From NCBI GenBank assembly GCA_009929375.1, contig SAAO01000019.1, positions 1 through 64,000 of the forward strand: DNA of 64,000 nucleotides. Direction: 5' to 3'. Made by a program: the position numbers and the translations under genes. Source of the stretch: Bacteroidia bacterium. GTDB taxonomy: Bacteria; Bacteroidota; Bacteroidia; Bacteroidales; Paludibacteraceae. Shown piece by piece: positions 27,146-34,581 of this stretch. The notes under the pieces were generated by a model, which saw only the letters and a program-made list of their open reading frames with translations, made no database searches and was not told the origin of the DNA. The first letter of the stretch is position 1. Each line of letters opens with the position of its first letter.

Positions 27146-28601
27146 CTTTAAAGAAACGATTGAAGCGGATTTTACCACCGAACAAACTTTTGTCTTTGTT
27201 GAGCGATAACCAAACTAATACCGGACGACCAACCACGTGATCCTCGGGCACAAATCCCCAGCTGCGTGAATCGGCAGAATTGTGACGGTTGTCGCCCATC
27301 ATCCAATAATAATCCATTTTAAATGTATAACTATCAGCAGCAGTGTCGTTGATAAATATCTTACCATCCTTTACTTCGAGTTTATTACCCTCATAAGTTC
27401 TTATCGCTTTTTCATAAATCGGCAGTATCCCGATTGTCAGTTTCAGCGATTTTCCTTTTTTAGGAATCCATATCGGGCCGTAATTGTCCACAGTCCATTT
27501 GTTGGTATATCCGGCCGGATAGGTTGTTGACTCAAAGTTGTACAAAGTATTGACATTTTCTTCTCTGACTACTTTTACTGCAGGTAGTGCGCGGAGATAG
27601 TCCTGATCAGAAGTTGTGAGTGCCAGAACATAAATAAAGTTTCCGGTTTCAGTTTGTCCTTTCAGCGAATTGGCTGTATTTTCATTGCTTAACTGTAACT
27701 TGTCAAAGATTTTGTTGCTCAGCTGTTCGGTTGTTTCTATATAGCATAAGTGCTGTACTCCGGCAGGACGATCCTGCATTTTTCCGTTGATAAACAACTC
27801 TCTGTCTTTAATCTGTAAATGATCGCCGGGAAGTCCAACGCAGCGTTTTACATAATTTTCACGACGGTCCACAGGGCGGGTTATCACTTCTCCGTATTCT
27901 CCCGGATTGTTTTTAATCACCTGTTGACCAATAGACAAACACATACTACGGGCGCTGTATGTGTCCAGTTTTTTCAGTTCCGGCTCAAGTCCGTTAATCT
28001 TTATCTGATTGAGGCCGGCTGTATAGCACATGGTTTCGTAGTCTTCAGCCTGTCGGTTAGTAGCTACAGTATCACCTGCTGGGAAATTGAACACCACAAT
28101 ATCGTTGCGCTCAATGTTGTCAAAACCTTTCAGACGTTTGTATTCCCACTGTGGTTTCTCGATATACGATTTGGTATTGATAATGGGGAATGTGTGCTGT
28201 ACCAACGGAAATGAAAGCGGAGTGTTGGGCACACGTGGTCCGTAGCTGGCTTTGCTTACAAAAAGGAAGTCGCCAACAAGCAGGGTCTTTTCGAGCGATG
28301 ATGTCGGAATCTGATAGTTCTGAAACAGGTAAGTGTTGATGAAATATACAGCTACCAGTGCAAACACAATGGCATCGACCCAACCCATTACAGCCACAAA
28401 AGTTTTATTTTTCGATTTTTTCCACCATGTCCATGGGATAAATTTTGTGATAAATACATCCACAATAAACGGGAGCAGGAGCAGCCACCAGAAATTGCTT
28501 ACCCACGCCACAAAAAGAATGTAAATAACGCTCCAAACGCTGGCTTTTATCCATTGTTTCAGCGGTTGACGAAAACGTGAACCTGATTGTTCGGTACTCA
28601 T
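27132..28601 (-). CDS. lepB: Signal peptidase I
   Basis: The 489-residue inner-membrane protease removes signal peptides from exported proteins, including the many Sec substrates in this window. Two N-terminal membrane segments (about 20-50 and 75-92) precede the catalytic Ser in IPTSSLEKTLLVGDFLFVSK (about 97-105), the general-base Lys in NYVKRCVGLPGD (about 250) and the conserved MGDNRHNSADSRSWGFVPED box near the C-terminus. Long insertions between boxes are typical for Bacteroidales LepB. It lies 24 bp downstream of dapB and overlaps the WbqC gene. Confidence 0.95.
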   Translation of the reverse strand: MSTEQSGSRFRQPLKQWIKASVWSVIYILFVAWVSNFWWLLLLPFIVDVFITKFIPWTWWKKSKNKTFVAVMGWVDAIVFALVAVYFINTYLFQNYQIPTSSLEKTLLVGDFLFVSKASYGPRVPNTPLSFPLVQHTFPIINTKSYIEKPQWEYKRLKGFDNIERNDIVVFNFPAGDTVATNRQAEDYETMCYTAGLNQIKINGLEPELKKLDTYSARSMCLSIGQQVIKNNPGEYGEVITRPVDRRENYVKRCVGLPGDHLQIKDRELFINGKMQDRPAGVQHLCYIETTEQLSNKIFDKLQLSNENTANSLKGQTETGNFIYVLALTTSDQDYLRALPAVKVVREENVNTLYNFESTTYPAGYTNKWTVDNYGPIWIPKKGKSLKLTIGILPIYEKAIRTYEGNKLEVKDGKIFINDTAADSYTFKMDYYWMMGDNRHNSADSRSWGFVPEDHVVGRPVLVWLSLNKDKSLFGGKIRFNRFFKDATK

Positions 28602-28625
28602 AATGAATAATTTATTTTTATTTTA

Positions 28626-29342
28626 TCAGAATTTAAGCAAATCCTCCATGCCCAGAAAACCTTTTTTACCGGCAGTAAATTCAGCTGCAAGTATAGCACC
28701 GAGTGCCAGACTTTCGCGGTTTTTCAGTTCGTGTTTTATTTCAATAAAATCCACATCCGACTCGTAACGAACGGTGTGAATACCCGGAACCTGACCTTCG
28801 CGAATTGCTTTGATGGCAATGTCGGTCGATTCATTTTCGGTATCAAGATTCCAGTTGTTTTTTCTGTTAATATTGGCAATAATACCTTCTGCCAGTGTAA
28901 TGGCAGTTCCGCTGGGTGCGTCAAGCTTTTGTGTGTGATGCACTTCGGTCATTTCCACATTGTACACAGGGAAATCGTTCATTATTTTAGCCAGAAATTT
29001 ATTTACCGCAGCAAAGATATTTACTCCGAGACTGTAGTTCGAAGCCCAGAAAAGTGTGTAGCCATTCTCAGCAATTTCCTGTTTTACCTGTGGCAAATGT
29101 TCGGTCCAGCCTGTAGTGCCCGAAACGACCGGAACTCCGGCTTTGAATGCTTTGCGAATGTTCGACAAAGCCACCTGAGGCGCAGTAAACTCTATGGCCA
29201 CGTCGGCACTTTTGAACGCTGCCGAGTCGAAATCCTCCACATTTTCTATGTCAATTACCGACACAATTTCGTGTCCGCGTTCGAGGGCAATGCGTTCAAT
29301 TGTTTTGCCCATTTTTCCGTATCCTATTAATGCTATTTTCAT
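28626..29342 (-). CDS. dapB: 4-hydroxy-tetrahydrodipicolinate reductase
   Basis: The 238-residue enzyme catalyses the NAD(P)H-dependent reduction step of lysine and diaminopimelate biosynthesis. Seen: the Rossmann motif IGYGKMGKTIE, VSGTTGW, the catalytic EVHHTQKLDAPSGTAI segment (His and Lys) and HTVRYESDVDFIEIKH. Length is normal for the short Bacteroidota form. It belongs to the dapB-lepB-wbqC run. Confidence 0.96.
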   Translation of the reverse strand: MKIALIGYGKMGKTIERIALERGHEIVSVIDIENVEDFDSAAFKSADVAIEFTAPQVALSNIRKAFKAGVPVVSGTTGWTEHLPQVKQEIAENGYTLFWASNYSLGVNIFAAVNKFLAKIMNDFPVYNVEMTEVHHTQKLDAPSGTAITLAEGIIANINRKNNWNLDTENESTDIAIKAIREGQVPGIHTVRYESDVDFIEIKHELKNRESLALGAILAAEFTAGKKGFLGMEDLLKF

Positions 29343-29388
29343 AATGTAATTTACTATTTGCTAATCACTAATCACCATTTTCTAATCA

Positions 29389-29748
29389 CTAGTACTGTCC
29401 CGTTCCGAGCAATACAAGCGTGCAGGCTTCTTCAGCCTCAATTCCGTTTTCTTTCAGCAACGTTTCAAATTCGTCATTCTCAGTACCGGGGTTGAAAATC
29501 ACGCGTTTCGGCTTGAGCGAAAGTACATAATCGTAATATTCGGGCTGACGTTGCGGGCCTACATAAAGTGTTACCGTGTCGAGACCGTCATAAGTTTTCC
29601 GTTCTGTATCAATGGTTTTTCCAAAGATCACGTCCGGGCGCAAACCCAACAGTTCAATTTCATGGCCGTGAGCCAAAAGGCGCTCAGCGGCTTTGTAAGC
29701 ATAGCGCTCAGGATTATTGCTGGCACCAATTATAAGTGTTCGTTTCAT
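29389..29748 (-). CDS. CoA-binding domain protein (YccU-like)
   Basis: The ATG at 29748 (MKRTLIIGASNNPERYAYKAAERL) is chosen because the fold starts there; the track start adds 19 atypical residues. The 119-residue Rossmann protein matches the CoA-binding (succinyl-CoA-ligase alpha-like, PF13380) family: GASNNPERYAY, HGHEIELLGL and RVIFNPGTENDEF. The role is unknown; relatives bind CoA in vitro. Only 46 bp separate it from dapB and 66 bp from aroB. Confidence 0.82.
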   Translation of the reverse strand: MKRTLIIGASNNPERYAYKAAERLLAHGHEIELLGLRPDVIFGKTIDTERKTYDGLDTVTLYVGPQRQPEYYDYVLSLKPKRVIFNPGTENDEFETLLKENGIEAEEACTLVLLGTGQY

Positions 29749-29814
29749 ATTTGTTGTGAATTTGCCTCTTTTCCCCATTGGGATAGAGAGTTTGTAATAA
29801 ATCAATTAAAAAAA

Positions 29815-30867
29815 TCAGCAGCCACCGAAAAAGTCGAAACATTCAAAAATTTCTTCTTTCGAAGCAGTCTGATTGATTTTTATTTGTCCGATATCCGATA
29901 AAAGAGTAAAATTAATGTCTTTCGAATCGTTTTTCTTGTCGTGCGTCATCAGCTCGAAAAGAGCCTCGTAATCAATACAGTCGATATTAAACGTTCCGTA
30001 GTACTCTTTTATCATATATTTTAATTTTAATAAATCATCTTTCGGGAAATTTAATCTTACGTGCGAAAGATAAAGTTCGCAAAGTAACCCCCACATAACC
30101 GCATAGCCGTGTAAAACAGGTCGGTTCTGACGATAAGAAATGCTCTCGAAAGCATGTCCGAAAGTATGACCAAGGTTCAGTGCTTTGCGTATGTTTTTTT
30201 CAGTCGGATCCTGTTCCACCACGCGTTCTTTCACCCTGACACTGCGTTCCACCAAAATGGCTAACTTGTCGAAATCAGGATTTTCAAGATCGAATTTCAG
30301 TATTTCGTTCCATTCTTCGCGCGTATCAATCAGGGCATGTTTTACCATTTCGGCATAACCTGAGCGCAGATTAGCCGCATCGAGCGATTTGAAAAAATCC
30401 ACATTAATCAGCACTTCATCTGCGGGCGAAAAAACTCCGATTTCGTTTTTCAACCCAAGGAAATTAATACCTGTTTTTCCTCCGGTAGCCGCATCCACAG
30501 CACCAAGCAAGGTTGTCGATACATTTATATAACGTATGCCACGCTTAAAAGTAGAAGCTGCAAAACCGCCAATATCGGTAATCATACCGCCACCCACGTT
30601 GATCATAAGCGATTTGCGGGTTGCACCGTTTTCGCTCAGGTATTTCCATATCTGCACGGCCGATTCAATATTTTTGTTGTCGTCGCCGGCAGCGATTACT
30701 ATGGTATGGCAGTTTTTTAGTTTTTCCGATTGTTTCAGCGCGGGCAGGCAAAGTTTTTCGGTGTTTGTGTCGGTCAGTACGAAAATGTCTGCCGAAGGCT
30801 GATTACCTATTGCTTCGTCCAGTTCGCCGATAAAATTTTTACATATCTTTGTAAGCCGTTGATTCAT
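29815..30867 (-). CDS. aroB: 3-dehydroquinate synthase
   Basis: The 350-residue NAD- and Zn-dependent enzyme converts DAHP to 3-dehydroquinate in the shikimate pathway. Motifs: INVGGGMITDIGGFAASTFKRG, NVSTTLLGAVDAATGGKTGI, the metal ligand Glu in SGYAEMVKHALI and the metal His pair in LGHTFGHAFES. Length is typical. It is the first gene of the minus-strand run and divergent from the arsR operon; the shared upstream region (30868-31057) carries the arsR promoter. Confidence 0.96.
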   Translation of the reverse strand: MNQRLTKICKNFIGELDEAIGNQPSADIFVLTDTNTEKLCLPALKQSEKLKNCHTIVIAAGDDNKNIESAVQIWKYLSENGATRKSLMINVGGGMITDIGGFAASTFKRGIRYINVSTTLLGAVDAATGGKTGINFLGLKNEIGVFSPADEVLINVDFFKSLDAANLRSGYAEMVKHALIDTREEWNEILKFDLENPDFDKLAILVERSVRVKERVVEQDPTEKNIRKALNLGHTFGHAFESISYRQNRPVLHGYAVMWGLLCELYLSHVRLNFPKDDLLKLKYMIKEYYGTFNIDCIDYEALFELMTHDKKNDSKDINFTLLSDIGQIKINQTASKEEIFECFDFFGGC

Positions 30868-30994
30868 CGTTTAGTTTTTAGTCTACAAAGATAATTTATT
30901 CTTTAAAAACTTCCTTACTATTTTGCTTCAGCAGCCTGATTTTTGATTGCAACGACCTGTATTAGGAACTTAGTATTAAAAAATCTCAAAATAT

Positions 30995-31026
30995 TTTGCT
31001 CATATGAATAAATGTTCATATATTTG
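30995..31026 (+). promoter_or_regulatory. arsR promoter with operator inside the spacer
   Basis: TTTG (30995-30998), a 20-bp spacer and TATATTTG (31019-31026) match the Bacteroidota promoter. The perfect inverted repeat ATATGAA-N6-TTCATAT (31002-31021) fills the spacer and overlaps the -7 box, an ArsR-type operator geometry expected to block RNA polymerase. The start codon is 32 bp downstream. Confidence 0.8.
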
Positions 31027-31057
31027 CAGAAAATTTTTCGGAAACAAATATTTTTGA

Positions 31058-31357
31058 ATGAATCTGAATTTCGACATAGAACGTATGGAAGAAGCTGCTT
31101 ACACACTAAAAGCAATTTCGAACGGTACGCGGCTTTGTGTAATTTCGCTTCTGGCTCAAAAAGAGGAAATGAATGTGTCGCAATTAGGCGAAGAACTGAA
31201 ATGTGAGCAGTCGCTCCTTTCGCATCACCTCACCGATATGCGGGCCAAGGGAATTCTCAATTGCCGTCGTGAAGGGAAAAATTGTTTTTATTCGCTCAAA
31301 AACAAACAAATTGTACAAATAATTGATTGTATCAATACCTGCAATTGCGCAGGATAA
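31058..31357 (+). CDS. ArsR-family winged-helix repressor
   Basis: The 99-residue protein has the ArsR/SmtB fold: LKAISNGTRLCVISLLA (alpha1-2), MNVSQLGEELKCEQSLLSHHLTDM (alpha3 and recognition helix) and a wing GILNCRREGKNCFYSL. Six or more cysteines are present: Cys27 in alpha2, one in KCEQS, two near the wing, and CINTCNC at the C-terminus. Such pairs are how family members sense metals, metalloids or reactive sulfur. Cys27 with a C-terminal Cys would roughly resemble the BigR/SqrR persulfide-sensor geometry, but this is inference. It represses its own promoter (operator at 31002-31021) and presumably the four genes that follow. Confidence 0.88.
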   Translation: MNLNFDIERMEEAAYTLKAISNGTRLCVISLLAQKEEMNVSQLGEELKCEQSLLSHHLTDMRAKGILNCRREGKNCFYSLKNKQIVQIIDCINTCNCAG

Positions 31358-31372
31358 TTTTTTTGAGCTTTT

Positions 31373-31397
31373 ATATGAATAATTGTTCAAATGAACA
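31373..31397 (+). promoter_or_regulatory. Second ArsR-type operator, between arsR and the membrane-protein genes
   Basis: ATATGAA-N6-TTCAAAT (31373-31392) is the upstream operator with one mismatch, and overlaps a second perfect palindrome TGTTCA-AA-TGAACA (31384-31397). The start codon of the next gene is 10 bp away. No clear -33/-7 pair accompanies it. Confidence 0.72.
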
Positions 31398-31406
31398 TAT
31401 TAAAGA

Positions 31407-31634
31407 ATGATTGAGAAAATGAAAGAATTTATTGTAAAACATGCACTTAAAATATCGGGAATTCTTACCGGAGCGGTGGGAGGTTACCTGTATTATTATT
31501 TTATTGGTTGCAACAGTGGTACATGTCCCATTACCTCAAATCCATATATAAGTATTCTTTACGGTGCTTTGATGGGTTATCTGATTTTCGATTTATTTAA
31601 AAAGAAAGAGAAAAAAAACGATGGAGAAAATTAA
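31407..31634 (+). CDS. Small membrane protein with GC-x3-GTC motif (DUF6132-like)
   Basis: The 75-residue protein has two membrane segments (about 12-30 and 48-64) and a loop FIGCNSGTCPITSNPY with two cysteines. The tail is Lys-rich. I associate it with the DUF6132 group of Bacteroidota, without known biochemistry. It overlaps the next gene by 14 bp, showing an operon. The same GC...GTC pattern recurs in the next protein, so the pair may form a membrane thiol or metal-handling unit. Confidence 0.72.
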   Translation: MIEKMKEFIVKHALKISGILTGAVGGYLYYYFIGCNSGTCPITSNPYISILYGALMGYLIFDLFKKKEKKNDGEN

Positions 31635-31875
31635 AGATTATTTCAGAGCCTGGGATTTTAGTCGCTACGTGCGTATGGGAATGGGTGTCGGACTTGGTAT
31701 TGGTTATGCAGCAACCGGAGAATCAATTTACCTGCTGGGAGCCATAATTTTTTCGGTTCAGGCTTTGTTCAACATGGGTTGTCCGGGTGGAACCTGCGAA
31801 ACGCCTGCCAAACCAACGCAAAAAAAACAGGTGATGGAATTTGAAAAATACGAACCTAACAAACAAAAAAACTAA
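31621..31875 (+). CDS. Small membrane protein, YgaP/DUF2892-like, with Cys pair
   Basis: The 84-residue protein begins with an amphipathic segment (DYFRAWDFSRYVRMGMGVGLGIGY) and has a hydrophobic hairpin (LLGAIIFSVQALFNM) ending in GCPGGTCETP. It resembles the transmembrane hairpin of YgaP-type proteins, which elsewhere pair with rhodanese (sulfur transfer) domains; none is fused here. It overlaps both neighbours, the stop A being shared with the next ATG. Confidence 0.68.
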   Translation: MEKIKDYFRAWDFSRYVRMGMGVGLGIGYAATGESIYLLGAIIFSVQALFNMGCPGGTCETPAKPTQKKQVMEFEKYEPNKQKN

Positions 31876-32132
31876 TGTATAGTACTTTTTATGTATCGAC
31901 AGCGCAGTGTATGACCTGCAACAACGAAGTGCTGAAAACGCTCGGAACACTTCGCGGAGTATTTGGAGCCGAAATGGATCGTATCGATGGCCGCATAGTG
32001 GTAAATCATACCGACGAAGTGAGCCGCGAAGAGATTGCAGCCACGCTCGACAGTCTGGGCTGGAAAGAAATTCAGAAGGATGAAGGCGAATTGAATTACG
32101 ATGAACCCTCTATCTGGGGCTGTGCGCTCTGA
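31875..32132 (+). CDS. HMA-like small metal/thiol-binding protein
   Basis: The 85-residue cytosolic protein has a beta-alpha-beta pattern like heavy-metal-associated domains, with the metal-loop-like AQCMTCNNEVLKTL (CxxC at about 12-15) and LDSLGWKEI at the end of the fold, then an acidic tail ending in GCAL. HMA domains bind Cu(I), Zn or Hg through CxxC. It starts at the last base of the preceding stop codon, so it is translationally coupled. Confidence 0.7.
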   Translation: MYSTFYVSTAQCMTCNNEVLKTLGTLRGVFGAEMDRIDGRIVVNHTDEVSREEIAATLDSLGWKEIQKDEGELNYDEPSIWGCAL

Positions 32133-32184
32133 AAATGTATTTATTAAAAACGCGAAATAAACAATCAAACAAAAAATTATTTTT

Positions 32185-32661
32185 ATGAGAAAATTCATTG
32201 CCGCAGTTATGGTGCTCACAGCAATTACTGTAACGGCTTGCGCCGGAAAAACAAACGATAATAACAAAGAAGAAAATAAAACTAACGAAGTAAAAAAAAT
32301 GGGAACAATTCATTTAACCAAAGCGGAGTTTCTGGCCAAAGTGGCTAACTACGAAGCAAACCCCACCGAGTGGAAATATCTTGGTGACAAACCCTGTATT
32401 ATTGATTTTTATGCTGACTGGTGTGCACCCTGTAAAACTATTGCACCAATTCTCGAAGATCTTGCTAAAGAATACGATGGCCAAATTTATATTTACAAAA
32501 TAAATACTGAAACAGAACAGGAACTTGCAGCTGCTTTCGGAATTCGTAGCATCCCTACATTACTTTTCTGTCCAATGGGCGAAAATCCGCAAATGGCTCA
32601 GGGAGCAATGCCCAAAGATGCATTCAAACAGGCTATCGAAGAAGTGTTGCTTAAAAAATAA
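32185..32661 (+). CDS. Thioredoxin-fold lipoprotein
   Basis: The 158-residue protein carries a lipobox (TVTAC, Cys about 19), so it is a lipoprotein facing the periplasm. After an Asn/Lys-rich linker comes a thioredoxin domain with IIDFYADWCAPCKTIAPIL (active site CAPC, about 80-83), the cis-Pro in RSIPTLLF and a final helix. It likely reduces or isomerises thiols outside the cytoplasm, possibly receiving electrons or ligands from the Cys-rich membrane proteins encoded upstream. It is the last gene before a terminator; the gap to the HMA gene is 52 bp. Confidence 0.88.
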   Translation: MRKFIAAVMVLTAITVTACAGKTNDNNKEENKTNEVKKMGTIHLTKAEFLAKVANYEANPTEWKYLGDKPCIIDFYADWCAPCKTIAPILEDLAKEYDGQIYIYKINTETEQELAAAFGIRSIPTLLFCPMGENPQMAQGAMPKDAFKQAIEEVLLKK

Positions 32662-32687
32662 TTTCAGGCATTTTTTGCCGACGCATA

Positions 32688-32717
32688 CCCCGCAACTTTT
32701 GTTACGGGGTTTTTTTA
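32688..32717 (+). terminator. Terminator of the arsR operon
   Basis: CCCCG-C-AAC pairs with GTT-A-CGGGG (one mismatch) around TTTT, followed by eight T. Confidence 0.85.
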
Positions 32718-32724
32718 TGCTTTG

Positions 32725-32758
32725 TTTGTTGATAAATAGTTTTTTTCTGTTACATTTG
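32725..32758 (+). promoter_or_regulatory. Promoter for the Spy-like gene pair
   Basis: TTTG (32725-32728) and TACATTTG (32751-32758), spacing 22 bp, lie 34 bp upstream of the first ATG. Spacing is slightly long. Confidence 0.5.
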
Positions 32759-32792
32759 CGTAGTTGAATTTAAACACTTTAAATGTATTTGT

Positions 32793-33167
32793 ATGAGAAA
32801 ATCCTCCTTCTTCTGGCTGACACTTATTGTATCTGCGCTTTTCCTTTTTCCGGCTCCACACACATTTGGTCAAAACAAAACAAAGACCACCCAAACCACC
32901 AAACAGGGCAAACTTACCATTGATCAACGTGTGAAAATAATGACAAAAGCCCTGAAGCTTACACCGGCCGAAGCTGTTCAGGTTGAGCAGATTCTGAGTT
33001 CAACACAACTTGAAAAGGCCAAAATAAAAGCTTCAAAAATTTCAGAATCGAAGAAAGAGGAACAAATTGAATATATCAAGGATGTGCAAAAAGCCAAATT
33101 AAAGAAACTTTTGGGCAAAGAACGCTACAAGAAATACAAAGACATGAAAGAATCGGATGTATTATAG
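32793..33167 (+). CDS. Periplasmic Spy/CpxP-like helical protein 1
   Basis: The 124-residue protein has a signal peptide (to THTFGQ), then a short Lys/Thr-rich linker and an all-helical domain: LTIDQRVKIMTKALKLTPAEAVQVEQIL, and LKKLLGKERYKKY. The LT-x-AEA-x-QVEQIL pattern resembles Spy/CpxP-type periplasmic chaperones and DUF4890-type proteins. The final KKLLGKERYKKYKDM matches the EKIIGKEKMEKYLKW of the next gene, so the two are paralogues. Function is inferred as envelope-stress chaperone or sensor. Confidence 0.65.
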   Translation: MRKSSFFWLTLIVSALFLFPAPHTFGQNKTKTTQTTKQGKLTIDQRVKIMTKALKLTPAEAVQVEQILSSTQLEKAKIKASKISESKKEEQIEYIKDVQKAKLKKLLGKERYKKYKDMKESDVL

Positions 33168-33259
33168 TCGTTTTCTGTTCGCCTTTAAACCATCGAGCGT
33201 GTTTACAGTCAAAGCACTTAATTAATTTTCAAAAAAGTATTACTTAAAAAATGAATAGT

Positions 33260-33658
33260 ATGAAAAAGTACTTAATGCTGACTTTGGCTCTTTTATTCTC
33301 AATGCAAATGCTGGTGACTGCTCAGAATCAGCGAAACGGACAACGCGTGCAACAAACTCCGAAAGAACGTGCCGAAAGGCTTGCCAAGCAGCTTGAACTG
33401 ACTGCTGAGCAACAAACTCAGGTGGAAGCATTGTTTGTAAAACAGGATGCCGACCGTACCAAATGGCGTGAAGAAATGCGTGCCAATAATCAGGGAGCGG
33501 GTTTCGACCGTGAAAAAATGCGTGCACAGTTCGACGAACGTCGAAAAGCTGAAAATGAAGCACTCGAAAAAATTATTGGTAAAGAAAAAATGGAGAAATA
33601 TCTGAAATGGCAGGAGGAAATGCGTCAGCAACGTCAGCAAAACCGAAATCAGAATTAA
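33260..33658 (+). CDS. Periplasmic Spy/CpxP-like helical protein 2
   Basis: The ATG at 33260 (MKKYLMLTLALLF) gives a clean signal peptide and 132 residues; the track start at 33251 adds three. The mature protein is highly charged and helical: ERAERLAKQLELTAEQQTQVEAL, then KMRAQFDERRKAENEALEKI and a Gln/Arg-rich tail. It matches the LTxxQ-type repeats of Spy/CpxP and DUF4890 proteins. It is separated from its paralogue by 92 bp without a terminator and is followed by one. Confidence 0.68.
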   Translation: MKKYLMLTLALLFSMQMLVTAQNQRNGQRVQQTPKERAERLAKQLELTAEQQTQVEALFVKQDADRTKWREEMRANNQGAGFDREKMRAQFDERRKAENEALEKIIGKEKMEKYLKWQEEMRQQRQQNRNQN

Positions 33659-33670
33659 TACAGTTTTAAA

Positions 33671-33704
33671 ATCCTTTTCGTTGAATTTCGAAAGGGATTT
33701 TTTT
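33671..33704 (+). terminator. Terminator after the Spy-like pair
   Basis: ATCCTTTTCG pairs with CGAAAGGGAT (one G-T pair), loop of 8 nt, then seven T. Confidence 0.82.
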
Positions 33705-33892
33705 ATACCTGTACTAGAATTTGGATTTCCGCTGTGATAGTTTTTTTGTATACATTAATACATGGTCGGATTATTAGCACATAAATTCAGCAATAAAAAC
33801 AAATATTATATGTGTTTTGTCAAATATTTAGCTATTTTTGCATGTGCAAAATATAATTTAATCTCTATTATTAATCAATAAATTGCGTGTAT

Positions 33893-34330
33893 ATGAGAAA
33901 ATTAATTCTGGCGCTTGTTTTAATGACAGGCATGGTTTGTGCAGCTAATGCACAGGTTGATGGCAAAGCCATTGGTGTTCGTTTTGGTTTAGGTGGCGAA
34001 CTTTCGTATCAGCATCCGCTGGGTAGCGCTAACCGTTTGGAAGCCGACCTCGGAATTTCTGGTTGGGGTGTTGGTCTTACCGGAATTTATCAATGGGTAT
34101 GGGATCTTTCTGCTCTGGCTGATGGCTTTAATTGGTATGCCGGTGTGGGTGGAACACTTGGATTGGCAAATAAAAGCTTTGGTCTTGGTGTAGTAGGTCA
34201 GGTTGGTATTGAATATAATTTCAATATCCCATTGCAATTGTCACTCGACTATCGTCCTGCGTTGTATGTATTGCCAGTGGTTTATGGAGGCTATGATGGT
34301 GTTTGTCTGGCAGTTCGTTACAAATTTTAA
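33893..34330 (+). CDS. Small outer-membrane beta-barrel protein
   Basis: The ATG at 33893 opens the signal peptide MRKLILALVLMTGMVCAANAQ; the GTG at 33887 is less likely. The 145-residue protein alternates hydrophobic and polar residues with many Gly/Tyr (IGVRFGLGGELSYQHPL, VGQVGIEYNFNIPLQLSLDYRP) and ends in RYKF, a terminal Phe typical of outer-membrane barrels. It is probably an eight-strand OmpX/OmpW-like barrel. A TATTTTTG -7 box is at 33833-33840. No specific function can be read. Confidence 0.75.
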   Translation: MRKLILALVLMTGMVCAANAQVDGKAIGVRFGLGGELSYQHPLGSANRLEADLGISGWGVGLTGIYQWVWDLSALADGFNWYAGVGGTLGLANKSFGLGVVGQVGIEYNFNIPLQLSLDYRPALYVLPVVYGGYDGVCLAVRYKF

Positions 34331-34359
34331 AACAAATTGAAGTTTTCGATATAGTAAAG

Positions 34360-34390
34360 GCCGATTGAAGTTTTTCAATCGGCTTTTTTT
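34360..34390 (+). terminator. Terminator after the small barrel gene
   Basis: GCCGATTGAA pairs perfectly with TTCAATCGGC around 4 nt, followed by seven T. Confidence 0.92.
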
Positions 34391-34581
34391 CATCTGGAAC
34401 ATTTATCATAAATGTCAATAGTTTTATTTTGAAATTATGGTCCCGCAATTACGATCTATTTGTATTGAGCATATTGTACAGCCTCGAAAAGCAATAGATA
34501 TTAATGATTTTTAAGTGCGTTGTAAAAACAATTTCCGGCTTTCAACAGTTAATGCTTGAAGTAAACAACAGAAAATTTTAA

